From NCBI GenBank assembly GCA_013368315.1, contig JAACJM010000029.1, positions 558,001-622,000 on the forward strand: DNA of 64,000 bases. The letters run 5' to 3'. This stretch comes from Tetrapyrgos nigripes (lineage: Eukaryota; Basidiomycota; Agaricomycetes; Agaricales; Campanellaceae). The notes under the pieces were generated by a model, which searched no databases, was not told the DNA's origin, and was given only the letters and a program-made list of their open reading frames with translations. Numbering within the stretch: position 1 is the first letter of the stretch; the number at the start of each line of letters is the position of its first letter. Positions 1 to 10,100 of the stretch are shown here, one piece after another. The position numbers were made by a program, and so were the translations under genes.

Positions 1-149
1 TCAAAATAATTAAAAAAGCGGACAAAAGATTGAAAAAAAATCACCTTAATGATTGGACCTCCCTACAGAACTCCTCCCCATCCCCTTCTATATCCCTTAC
101 TTCATTGTGACTCTCCTCCTCCTCACTGTCACTATCACTCTCATTATCC

Positions 150-2445
150 TCTTCTACTCCTGCAGTGTTGAGAGGGATTGCATCCAGATTGAATGAAACC
201 TAATAGCTAGACGTCGATAGAGACTGCCCTGCTTAGACACATAGGCAGAAAGTCCCTCCAAGACCCCTGCATCTACTGTTGCTTGTTTTGCCCGTGCACG
301 ACTCTGACACCACTCTGAACAACATACTTTGTTCTCTTCATCTGCTCTGTCACTCAGGGTTAACCTGGGTCCAGACGTCCAGATCCAAGAGTCTGCGAGT
401 TTCCCCTGTACCATCTTGAGGAATGTCTTCCTGTCATGTAACATGGCATTCAGACCGTACCTCATTCCACAGCAAAATACCATCTCCATCTCTATCTTCA
501 CCCTCTGCTCTACCTTCACCCTCCACTCTACCTTGCCCCACCTCTGTGTCCTCTTTCAGTTCCCAGCTATCCTCATTAACCCCTCTTCTACCTGCCCCTT
601 TCTTGAACCAAGCTTGGTCTCTATATGACCGGATGTCCTCATCCTTTAATTCTGGCAGCTCTTTCTCCTACTCTCCCTCGCCTCTCTGGTGAGACAATAT
701 TGATTTGCACTGTTCTTGGCCCTTTTGTGGACTCAGTCAATGATTGCTTGAGATTGTAGACCCAGGCATTCTTAAATAGGACCATCCAACTCTTGACCCG
801 AAGAGTGTGCTACAGAGACTGAATAGCATTGCCACACTGTGCTGTACACAAACAGTTTTTGATTTCAGGTAACAAATGAAGACAGGTGGGAACTGAAGAA
901 GAGAGCCACAGTTTCACATCCTCTGGGTTGGTTACATCAGCAGACACTCCCTCCAACTCCTTCTCCTGGTCTATCTGCATCTGCAGTAGCCCTGGCATAT
1001 ATATATCGCTCTTAGCTGCTTGTAAGACCCCAGTTTCTGTCGTAGGGGATTCCTCTGCTCTTCCACAGCAGCATTTTGACAATCTCGTTGGCGTCCACTT
1101 GCATGATCATTTTTAGCAGTACAAGACTTCTTGACAAGATCTTGAATGTCCAAACTAGCTTAAATTCAGCCACAATTAGTAATAAACAAGACTCATGCAT
1201 ATACCATAGTCGCTCCAACTCCAGACCCATTGCAACAAACCCAGCTGCACTAATTGCATTCCATCTAGTACCTCCCTTCGTCCTCCACACCTCATCTTCT
1301 GCCTCCTCTTTACCCATGACTGTATGGAATATTAGCAAATAAGTTAGCAGCACTATCAATTGACTCATAACACCACTGACTCACATTTATTGGTCACAGA
1401 AAAAGGATTTTTGACATCTTCTTTGGGGAAGGGGGCATTCTCCCAGGTCTTGCATAAAATTTCCCACTCATCTGTCAATCCTTCAGAAGATGCACTGTCC
1501 AGCTGTCATGGGCTTCATTCTGGATGTTTCTTTCAGTGATAGCAGCCTTGTACTTTCGCATTAATGTATCTCCTGTATAGTACTCAGTCAGGAATGCCCA
1601 GAATAAATCAGAATAAATTTACTTACCCATGGAGATCACCTTTGACCAATTCCAGGCTGCAAAATGATTGTCGATGATATCCTGTTGTGTACCAGGTGCC
1701 ATGGGCTTTGTACTGTACCCAACTGTGTTGTGGGCAGCCCAGATCCACTTGGAACCTTCACTGTCACTATTACCAATGCCCTTAATCAAATTAAACGAAA
1801 ACATCTTGTGTTTGATCTGGAGATGCACTGGTTCATGAAATTTACCTACAGCCAGATCCACTGAAGATTCATCAAGTATTGGAACAATTTCCAGAGGCCA
1901 CCTGGTCTCAATCCTCTTAAAGAGGTTCATGAACCATTGGCACACAATATCATAGCTGATGAGGAGACATAGGATCATGGTAAACATTTTAAGCAAATAT
2001 CCAAATATATAGTCCATGGTGGCATATCTAAAAACACTAGAGTGAGTTAAATTCATGTATCAGGCCCTGTTTGACTCACTGTTCCCCTTTTTGTATGTTT
2101 CCAGTGCCATTCGGCATCAGCATCTCAGATCTGATGCATGAAACACTACCCACTCCCGTACAATCCAACCCTCTTGAAAACCAAGTTGCAGCTTTGGCCA
2201 ATGCCACAAACCTGATGCATGCGCTAATCTACCAATACATATTGGACAGAATAATTAGCATGATACCAACCAATGGGCCTAAAAACTATGAATATTTTCC
2301 AGCAGATGCTTCTCATACTCCACCCTAGGTACAAAATAAGACCAACCAATACCCAAGCCAGGGTCCCATGAGTACGAAGAGACAAGTTGATTTTTTAATT
2401 TGAAGTTTGCATCCATGACCAACATGATCTGATACAGAAACGTAT
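150..2445 (-). pseudogene. KDZ transposase, C-terminal part (interrupted gene)
   Basis: Translated pieces match the order of a KDZ transposase, a DDE-type cut-and-paste enzyme with an RNase H-like fold. From the copia junction leftward they are: a DANF segment (about 2400) followed by DPGLGIGWSYF; YDIVCQWF (about 1950); a block with KFHEP, FSFNL and DSEGSKWIW near 1700-1850; an HFAAWNW segment near 1650; NAISAAGF near 1270; and a C-terminal EWCQSRARAKQ stretch near 300. DAN, YDI and the SEG glutamate are the expected catalytic acidic positions. Several frame changes and stops separate the pieces, though some gaps may be introns. The other half of the gene lies beyond the copia element at 7372-8556. 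Family call is strong; activity is very unlikely. Confidence 0.85.
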
Positions 2446-2679
2446 TGTTGGAATTAAATGATAATGATCAAGTTACTAAGTTACTATGCATACGGCATCA
2501 ATCAGGTACTGCGGACATATGGTCAAATGATCATACGGATATACTTAGACTATTTATATTATTATACTACTCTGATTAATGATATATACTTGAGAGTTAA
2601 GCGAGATACGTTCACACGCTCTTACCCCCACTTTGTGACTCTCACTAAGATTATTCGCTAAGATAACCTAAGTCTAATA
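2446..2679 (+). repeat. 5' LTR of copia element
   Basis: It begins TGTTGGAATTAAATG and ends in CTAAGTCTAATA. It aligns along its whole length with the copy at 7157-7371 except for a few substitutions and one 19-bp block (within about 2530-2560) that the 3' LTR lacks. The 19-bp difference accounts exactly for the difference in length, 234 against 215 bp. The right end is set where the two copies stop matching. Confidence 0.93.
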
Positions 2680-2691
2680 GGTTATGGGCCC
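2680..2691 (+). other. Primer binding site, initiator-tRNA-Met half-molecule type
   Basis: The 12 bases directly after the LTR are GGTTATGGGCCC. They are complementary to GGGCCCATAACC, the anticodon stem-loop region of eukaryotic initiator tRNA-Met, not to the tRNA 3' end. Priming by an internally cleaved initiator tRNA is known for Drosophila copia and relatives. The complement is seen directly; use of this primer here is inferred. Confidence 0.75.
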
Positions 2692-2772
2692 CGCCTAGCT
2701 TGCTATAACTTCGATAAACACTTGTTCTACTCTGCTTTACTCTCTACTCGTACTCTGTTCCTGGACTAGTAT

Positions 2773-4680
2773 ATGACTAGTCGACAAACTCGATCTCAAG
2801 GATCAGTCCCAGATATCCCACTTCCTACTACCAGTCACCACTCTAGTGCACACCCCTCTGGTACCCAAACTCCTACTCTGCCCATATCATCTACTTCACA
2901 AGCACAACCACTTGATCCTCTCATCCAAAACCCTCTTCCATTCGCACTTGATCCCATTATGTCTGATGCTGGCGAAAATACTAGGACTGATGTCCGGGAT
3001 ACTGTCCCTACTCCATCATTATCTCCTCCATCTACCCCTACTTTGTCGGTCGCATTATCTATGCCCAAAAATACAAACCCCAACTACGTGATGCCGCTCA
3101 GCAACATCAACAAAGCTTTTGATTCCTTGACAGTTCTTACTGGCAGTGAAAATTGGAAGATGTGGTACTTTTGCGTTAATAGCACTTTACGGGTGATTCG
3201 TCACCAACACTTTAAAAGTTCCGGGTTACATCCTGGTAATACTGTCAAACTAGCCTGTTTTAATGCTATTACAGGCAAGATTGATGATAAAATCATGATC
3301 CACTACATCGAAGAGTCGGATGCGATAGAGCTTATCAAGAAGCTCAAGCAACGTTTCGACCCTTCATCCACAGTTCAAGAGTCTAACGAGCTGTGGAAAC
3401 TCTTCAACTTACATAAACCAGTCTGGGAGTTTGATAAGCTCCTCAACGAAGCTCAGGATCTGTGGGCTTCTATCAAGAAGAGAGACATAGATGTCTTGGA
3501 TCAAGTCTTTTACTCAGCTCTAGTGGGAATTATTCCTCCACACTATCACTTTGTTCGCAGTTCTTATGAAGCAACTGTGGATGCAGCTGCAGCTACATGG
3601 GATGCCACTACTGCAGCTGAAGGAGAGAAACCCGTATACACAGCTGTCGACCTCATTGCGCGGCTAAAGAAGGAATTCACTAACTATCGTTTGAGCAATG
3701 CTCGAATGTATCCTTTGAAGAAGTCCGACAAGAAGTCTGGTAGCACTAGTCAAGGTGGTGCTCAACGATTGGACAAGTCAAAAGGGGAATGCGCTAACAC
3801 CGCAGTGCCGTACCAGAAGCCTTCTGATGGCAAAAAGGATCGGAAGTGCTTCAACTGCAACAAGATGGGTCATATGACCCAGACGTGCCCAGAACCGTGG
3901 ACTGAAAAGTCCAAAGAAGCTATGAAGAAGAAAGGGATTACTAAACAATCCAACAAAGGCAAGACCAAGGAGAATGCATCAGTTGCCATCTCCATGCCTG
4001 TGTCTTCTTCTTCTCAAATTGCGACTACGTCAACTTCACAATCGGACTGGGTACAGTCGATTTCTTCAGGCGACGTTGAGATGGAAGACTCAGAGACTCC
4101 GGTGAGTCATCATATTTCCCTACCTGCTTTTACCGCGATCTCTGACCAAGATCATACGCATATCATTGATTCTGGTGCTACTATACACTGTACACCGTAT
4201 CTTAACTTACTTTTTAACGTTCATACTACGCCTGCCGTAACTTTAACTGTTGCCAATTCAGAGCATCTAGATCTTCGATTAGCAGGCGATATGTGGGTAG
4301 AAGTTAGGAAGGACAATGGTGAGTCTTCATCGATCACTCTTAAAAATGTATACTATAACTCAAAACTTCCGTTTACTTTAATCAGTATTTCACAAAAAGC
4401 GGACTATACTTTTACTTTTCATGATCATTTATGTATAATACGTAATGACAAGGACAATTTCATTGGCATTATACACGAGAGCGCCAAACTTTACTCCATC
4501 ACAACTAAAAAATTGAGTGATAATGTTGCTACTTTAAGTTTATATGAACTTCACAAACAAATTGGTCATATGAGTTATACAAATCTAAAAACATTACTAA
4601 AAACAGATAAATCTATTATTACAATCATTATTGATGCGAAGACTGCATCATCAATAATATACATAGACTTTCTGTTCTGA
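2773..4680 (+). CDS. Copia gag-protease polyprotein, 5' part of gag-pol
   Basis: The 635-codon reading frame starts about 80 bp after the primer site. A Ser/Thr/Pro-rich N-terminus is followed by a gag domain with a WKMWYFCVNSTLR segment. A CCHC zinc knuckle, CFNCNKMGHMTQTC, lies at residues 359-372 and would bind RNA in the virus-like particle. The retropepsin motif IIDSGAT has its catalytic Asp at residue 466. The start of the integrase zinc-binding domain follows, with the two histidines in ELHKQIGH at residues 594 and 599. The frame then ends in aberrant residues because of a frameshift before the CxxC half of that zinc finger. An unbroken copia gag-pol would continue through integrase and RT. 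Confidence 0.9.
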   Translation: MTSRQTRSQGSVPDIPLPTTSHHSSAHPSGTQTPTLPISSTSQAQPLDPLIQNPLPFALDPIMSDAGENTRTDVRDTVPTPSLSPPSTPTLSVALSMPKNTNPNYVMPLSNINKAFDSLTVLTGSENWKMWYFCVNSTLRVIRHQHFKSSGLHPGNTVKLACFNAITGKIDDKIMIHYIEESDAIELIKKLKQRFDPSSTVQESNELWKLFNLHKPVWEFDKLLNEAQDLWASIKKRDIDVLDQVFYSALVGIIPPHYHFVRSSYEATVDAAAATWDATTAAEGEKPVYTAVDLIARLKKEFTNYRLSNARMYPLKKSDKKSGSTSQGGAQRLDKSKGECANTAVPYQKPSDGKKDRKCFNCNKMGHMTQTCPEPWTEKSKEAMKKKGITKQSNKGKTKENASVAISMPVSSSSQIATTSTSQSDWVQSISSGDVEMEDSETPVSHHISLPAFTAISDQDHTHIIDSGATIHCTPYLNLLFNVHTTPAVTLTVANSEHLDLRLAGDMWVEVRKDNGESSSITLKNVYYNSKLPFTLISISQKADYTFTFHDHLCIIRNDKDNFIGIIHESAKLYSITTKKLSDNVATLSLYELHKQIGHMSYTNLKTLLKTDKSIITIIIDAKTASSIIYIDFLF

Positions 4681-5159
4681 AACAACGTACTTCAGAATTA
4701 GCAGAAAACTTCAGAGACCATTTTCATATTGATATATTTGGTCCATTACGAACTGCCTCTATTGAAGGCTACAAATACTGGTTAACCATCGTCGACGACT
4801 GTACGCGTTGGTTAATATTATCTCCACTTAAAACAAAAGATGAAGCCTATACCCAATGGGTTACATTTACTACTGAACTATTTACACAATATGGTATCAA
4901 AGTTAAAATTCTACAATCAGACAACGATGCCGTATTTACTTTGGGTGCATTCAAAAACTACCTGAAAGCACAAGGTACAATTGCACGTTATACAGTTCAT
5001 GACACGCCTCAGCAAAATGGAGTTGCTGAAAACATACATCAACATATCATGAATGGTATTCATGTTAATCTGCATACTGGAAAACTACCTAATCATTTAT
5101 GGTGGCATGCAGGACTTTATACTATGTACATACTTAATAGATCTCCGAAACTGCATTAA
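4635..5159 (+). pseudogene. Copia integrase, zinc-finger half and catalytic core
   Basis: In the frame two positions on from gag, translation resumes with CEDC (4635-4646), the cysteine half of the HHCC finger. The DDE core follows: HIDIFGPL holds the first Asp, ILQSDND the second and NGVAENIHQ the Glu, so all three catalytic acids are present. The reading frame is lost again at the end of RSPKLH by an apparent one-base loss in an A-run near 5147; the next frame continues naturally with TALKMQTPY. The enzyme would insert the cDNA copy into the genome. Only the frameshifts, not the active site, disable it. Confidence 0.88.
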
Positions 5160-6413
5160 AAATGCAAACTCCCTATTTTAAACATTACGGTGTTAACGCA
5201 AACTTAGACAATCTGCATAGCTTTGGTACACCTTGCATTGTATATGACGAAGCAAGAACTAGTAAACTAACTCCTAAAGGAAAACGTGGAGTTTGGTTAG
5301 GCTTTGACGATCATTCAAAAGGCCATTATGTCTACTTTGGTACTAAAGTGAATGTAGAACGCAACTTGCAATTCTTAACGTCCAAATTGCAAATTGAAGG
5401 GGAGTTACAAAACAAAAATCAAGAACCATTAGAAACTACAGAAGAAAATACAAATGAAACTCCAACTTCTCAGGAACACGAACCTGAACCAATGGATGTC
5501 GACGAAGACGAAACTAAACAACCTGATGGCCCAAGACAATCAAAAAGGATCCGAGAAGCCAGAGGTTTACTCTATGATGAAGTTGAACAAAACATTGCTT
5601 TCTTCTTAACAGAATTCAATGTTTACTACGCTGATAACGTTGGTGATCCAATTTCATTTAAGGATGTACTCAATCATCCACAACGTGATGCATGGTTTGA
5701 TTCCATGAAAGCTGAGATAGAATCTCTAGAAAGTCTAGGAACCTGGGAATACGTCAAACCTCCTGCTGATGCGAATATCATTGGTTCCAGATTTGTCTAC
5801 AAAAATAAGTACGAACTTGGCAAACAGACCAAATTGAAATCTAGACTAGTAGCACAAGGCTTTAGTCAACAAGAAGGCATTGATTACTATGCAAATGATA
5901 TCTTTGCCCCTGTAGCACGCATGAGCAGTACACGTTTTATACTTGCTCTTGCAGCTTCATTAGACTATGAAACTACTCAGATTGATATTAAATCTGCCTA
6001 TCTTTACGGAAACGTTACTGACGAGGAAACATTATACCTTCGTCCACCTCCAGGTAATTTACTACCTAACTTACCTGAAGGCTACGTAATTAAACTCAAA
6101 AAGACTCTATATGGGCTGAAACAAGCTGGTCATCAATGGTATGAAAAATTATGCAATATTCTCATAAAGTTACTAGGACTTAAGAAGTCTACTTACGATA
6201 ATGCGGTATTCTACCGATATCATGAGAATAAACTCATTTTAATACTATCTTGTCACGTCGATGACATTACTTTATGTACTATCAACAAAGCTACTGCACA
6301 AGCTTTCGTTACTGCACTTAGTGGACACGTCCAAGTCACTGATGGTGGAGAAATCCACTGGATTCTCAGTATGGAAATTCAACGAGATAGGAACAATCAT
6401 ACTATTATACACC
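5150..6413 (+). pseudogene. Copia integrase C-terminus and reverse transcriptase
   Basis: It opens with the integrase C-terminal region (SFGTPCIVYDEARTSKL and GKRGVWLGFDDHSKGHYVYF), passes an acidic linker, then enters the copia RT domain: TWEYVKPPADANIIGSRFVY, KSRLVAQGFSQQEGIDY, TQIDIKSAYLYGN, KTLYGLKQAGHQWYEKL. The active-site box reads HVDD at 6254-6265 where YVDD is usual, so the Tyr that contacts the incoming nucleotide is replaced by His. RT is cut short just after TIIHL. The usual segment of about 30 residues before the TPM box is missing, and the frame changes at about 6413, so an internal deletion of roughly 90 bp is inferred. Confidence 0.88.
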
Positions 6414-6414
6414 T

Positions 6415-7149
6415 ATGCTACCTGGGCAAAATCTTAGCCCTAGACCTGGGAGTGAACCGCAACGGGACGCTGCTGCTATTAAACATTATATGTCACTAGT
6501 TGGTGGTTTACGATATGTCGCTGACTGCACTAGGCCAGACATTGCATATTGTACTGGTCAACTAGCAAGATACCTTAATGATCCAGGTGAAGAGCATTAC
6601 GCTGCAGCTAAACAATGCTATCTTTATCTAAAAGGAACTTGCGATTACTGGCTCAACCTAGGGAGCCCTACTATTACTTCTACTTATGGATTTGCCGACT
6701 CTGATGGTATGTCCACGTATGGCAATAAACCAATCATGGGCTATGCATTCAAATTTGCTGAATCGCTTATTTCTTGGTCAAGTAAGCGAGGCACACTGGT
6801 AACTTTATCAGTTACTGAGGCTGAACTATGCGCACTCGCACATGCCTCACAAGAAGCTATTTATTTGAAAGGTTTTATAGAAGAGATTCTAAATGCCGAA
6901 CAGGAGCCAGTACTTATCAACTCAGATAGTGCATCTACTTTGGCAATTATACATGCTCCTGAAGAACAACATACTCAGAGAACTAAGCATTTCAATATCT
7001 GTAAAAACTTCCTTACTGATCGGATACATCAATGATACATATGAGTTAAACATGTGTCAACTAATGATCAACTTGCGGATATACTTACGAAAGCTCTCTC
7101 CGCTGATAAGATCAAGCGTTTCTCCCGATTACTAGGGATATCTGCTTGA
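6415..7149 (+). pseudogene. Copia RNase H domain
   Basis: After the deletion junction the frame gives MSLVGGLRYVADCTRPDIAY, typical of the RT-RNase H connection. The RNase H domain follows, with FADSDG (first Asp), WSSKRGTLVTLSVTEAELCA (Glu in TEAE) and INSDSAS (Asp). Two in-frame TGA codons at 7033-7035 and 7042-7044 interrupt the end. The same frame then gives HVSTNDQLADILTKAL and stops at TGA 7147-7149, immediately before the polypurine tract. RNase H removes the RNA strand during reverse transcription. Confidence 0.9.
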
Positions 7150-7156
7150 AGGGGAG
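7149..7156 (+). other. Polypurine tract of copia element
   Basis: The purine run AAGGGGAG abuts the TG of the 3' LTR. This is the standard position and composition for the plus-strand primer of an LTR retrotransposon. Confidence 0.85.
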
Positions 7157-7371
7157 TGTTGGAATTAAATGATAATGATCAAGTTACTAAGTTACTATGC
7201 ATACAGCATCAATCAGGTACTGCGGACATACGGTCAAATGACTATTTATATTATTATACTACTCTGATTAATGATATATACTTGAGAGTTAAGCGAGATA
7301 CGTTCGCACGCTCTTACCCCCACTTTGTGACTCTCACTAAGATTATTCACTAAGATAACCTAAGTCTAATA
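7157..7371 (+). repeat. 3' LTR of copia element
   Basis: A near-identical copy of 2446-2679, starting TGTTGGAATTAAATG and ending CTAAGTCTAATA. It lacks a 19-bp block present in the 5' copy. Flanking CCTAT on the right resembles CGTAT on the left side of the element. Confidence 0.93.
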
Positions 7372-8556
7372 CCTATCATGCCAATACTAGTGAGCACTCA
7401 AGAAGCAAGTCTGTAATTCCACTGGGATCTCCATTAACTCCTTTGGTGCATTGATACCTCGATATGGACATGATGGACAGCAAATGGCTAGTTCGCCATC
7501 ACCAGTGTTCTCAACGCGCAGGAGATCTGGGTTGTGAGCATGGCCTCCTCACTTTAGAAGCTTCAAGTGGTGCCACTGATGGATCATATGTTTGAGGGGT
7601 CCATAACGAGACTTAGGTATTTCAAGACCTGTGTTGTCTGTCAGGCACTCAAGTGTGCAGTAGAAATCATAGTTTGATCCTTTGGAAGGAGATCAAGTAA
7701 GGAAAAGGTGGCTGCTGTCTTGGGTAGATACCCCACTGGAGTAGTTGGATAGTAGGGGGAGACACATGAGGACAATTACAAAATAATACATTGACCTCAT
7801 GAATGCTGTTGGTGTGAAGTATATGCAAATTTGAGTGTGCATTTTTTGAATGGCAACAATACATGCCAAGATGACTGAGTTGGAGGGTAAGCCCAAGTTT
7901 GGCAAGACTTGTCTTCTCAAAATGAGTTCCATTCCACTTCTAGACACAATAAAAATTGTAAGATTAGAACAGGCAACCAGAACATCTAAAACTCACCAAG
8001 ACACAATGAAATGGATTGCATGAGTGCTGACACACATAGAATGACACACAGGTGAGATCTGGTATGATACAATCTATACACTGGATTTCCCCATCTGAAG
8101 GCAGATCTTTCTTATGGGCAAGGCAATCCATACATGCTTTCTGCTCTCTTGCATCCCCTTGTCCATCCCAATGAATAATCTCATCCAGATACTGTTTCCA
8201 ATGCTTTTCCTTCCACACTAAGTTCACACGTTGCTGTAAGGTAATACATTTAGTATAAAAACGCAATAAATGGAGCTGAGCAGAACTTATGGAAACTTTG
8301 CTTCATTTCTTTTTCGGCAACTCAGCCTGGACAACATTGTCCCATCAATGTCAAATACCTCCCTATCCACCTCAGCATCAACCCACAAATCATCCTCCTC
8401 TAGTGCAAGAGTATCATCATCTTGAGGGCCCCACGTACTTCTTGAAGGTGTCCAAGATGTTCCTTTTTGAGGAGAACAAGGAGCAGTCATCACTTGACCA
8501 CATGAACCTAGCTGGGAGCTTTGACTGTTGACAATGTCGTAGTCTTCTGTCTTCAA
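7372..8556 (-). pseudogene. KDZ transposase, N-terminal part with CxC2-like cysteine cluster
   Basis: Reading leftward, 8287-8556 is an acidic N-terminal stretch. Next, 7964-8266 gives WKQYLDEIIHWDGQGD, then CMDC, CIDC and a C-x2-HSCNPFHCV pattern, matching the CxC2-like zinc cluster at the start of KDZ transposases. The segment 7667-7947 gives LPNLGLPSN, then HTNSIHEVNVLFCNCP and a QLLQWGIYP piece. Nearest the copia element, LAICCPSCPYRGINAP precedes the insertion point. The downstream protein (DANF onward) resumes at 2445 on the far side of the copia element, so 150-2445 and 7372-8556 were one gene. Confidence 0.82.
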
Positions 8557-9722
8557 TGGGATCTTGATAGGTGCGCTTCAAAGGGTGACCTTGACCTCAA
8601 CTTTGACCCTGGAGTAGAACTCTGAGCATGATGGCTAGAGGGAAATGGCTTAACATGTCTCAGTGATCAGGATTTCAGATTTTGATCAGACAATTTTTGG
8701 ACCAGTCTGGACTTCAGGATTTCAGTTACATCTAAAAATGAATACCCCTATTACCAGAGGTGAGCAGAGGCAAGCTCTTTGTAAGTGACAGACTTGGTTG
8801 GCTGCCTGACGACTCAATATAAAACATCAGACAGCCTCTGGCATGCAGCATGTATACATTCCCTGGTCTGGTTCTGTTTCAGAGTCAATGACAGGATGTG
8901 CCTTTCAAATCTCCCATTCCTGATTATCAGTTATAACTTTGAATAGTGGGTGAGGGGAAACATTGGAAGGGAGTCTGTCTGTTGTATCTATTAAGACACA
9001 GTAGATCACTGCAGAACTTCCATGGATTTTCTTCGTTGTCTGTGATATAATAAGTGTCTTGTTTCAATCTGGGCCAATAAGCATGTGGATGGTTTGCACA
9101 GGGAAGAGTTGGGTCTGCAGACTCTGTTTATCGACTTGTCTCTTAGGGCCTTCTCTTCTCTCCTTTAAGTCAGAACGAGGGTTCAAGGATGAAGAAGGAA
9201 GGTGTGCCGTAGTCTCTAAGGAACAGAGGTCCTGTAATCCTAACAACAGTTTCCTCAGTATCAAGATTGAGGGTGACTCATATGTATGAGTAAATGGAAA
9301 AGATCATGTCACCTGGTACCAATTCCCAAACCCAACAATATGTGCAGATGAAGTTTCGATCATAGCTCCAAGAATCTGCCTGAATGCCTTCCACGTGGCT
9401 ACACCAGTATTCAGTGTGTGGTAGATCAAGTGGAAGAGGGAGAGGAGGTTGTTCCTATTCAGGCAGGCTTTCAGGAGGTTCGAAGCAAATCTGAGAGAAT
9501 GCAGTAGACAGGATGATTACTTGTAGTACGCAGTGGGTTTGCAGCCTACTTGTAGTGTCTGCTAGCAATCAATGTGAAATCAAATTACAGAGAGGAAATA
9601 CGATGCTTGCAATATAAATGAATGGGAATAGAAAAGGTGAAGGAGAATGAGAGCAGGGACAAGCAAGATAGACAGGAAAGAGATTCAAGATAGTGAGGTG
9701 GGTGTAAGGGAGTTTGTTCAAG
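8557..9722. other. No recognisable gene
   Basis: Only short open frames are present, none resembling a known family. The sequence just right of 8556 could hold the KDZ promoter and 5' end or the element's terminus, but no matching inverted terminus was found by eye. Confidence 0.5.
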
Positions 9723-10100
9723 CGTCAAGGTTGTTGATACACTTGATAGCAAACCACCCAAGTCACACTAGGCTCTACACTGCGCAGTAGTAGTATGGAG
9801 TGGAGACAAAGTGAATAAACTAAAGGACTAGCTAGAATGTCTAGTGGTTTATATAGAAGAGTAATGAATAAGTGATAGGAAAAAGATAGGAGAAATAGGA
9901 GAAACATAGGAGAAAGTGGTGAAATGTAGGAGAAAGATAGGATGATAGAATGGAAGATTGATTGACAGGTTCCATAAGGTTCAAAGTTAGTAATATAAGG
10001 TTTGAAAGGTTTATCAAGGAAATGCAATAAATGAATGATCAGAAAATGGGTTCAATAATGAAGTAGAAGAGGAAGGAGAGAACTGTAGCAGTTTGTGACA
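9723..10100. repeat. Solo LTR-like repeat, family R2 (shortened copy)
   Basis: It aligns with 14882-15358 from its first bases (cGTCAAGGTTGTTGATAC) to its last (GTAGCAGTTTGTGACA), but lacks about 80 bp near the left end and has many substitutions. Flanking pentamers do not match. No retrotransposon coding sequence accompanies it. Confidence 0.75.

Larger units (their letters stand above)
2446..7371 (+). mobile_element. Ty1/copia LTR retrotransposon, nearly full length but defective
   Basis: The element is bounded by two near-identical LTRs (234 and 215 bp) and contains, in order, a primer site, gag, protease, integrase, reverse transcriptase and RNase H, which is the copia gene order. It is inserted into a KDZ transposase gene on the opposite strand. 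Flanking pentamers are CGTAT (2441-2445) and CCTAT (7372-7376), a target duplication with one mismatch. Reading frames change near 4620 and 5147, roughly 30 codons are missing near 6413, and two in-frame TGA codons lie near 7035. The low number of lesions and the similar LTRs suggest a relatively young insertion. Confidence 0.95.

Noticed and set aside
1664..2328. Plus-strand frames at 1664-1864 and 2071-2328
   Set aside because: They are antisense to the well-supported KDZ transposase pieces.
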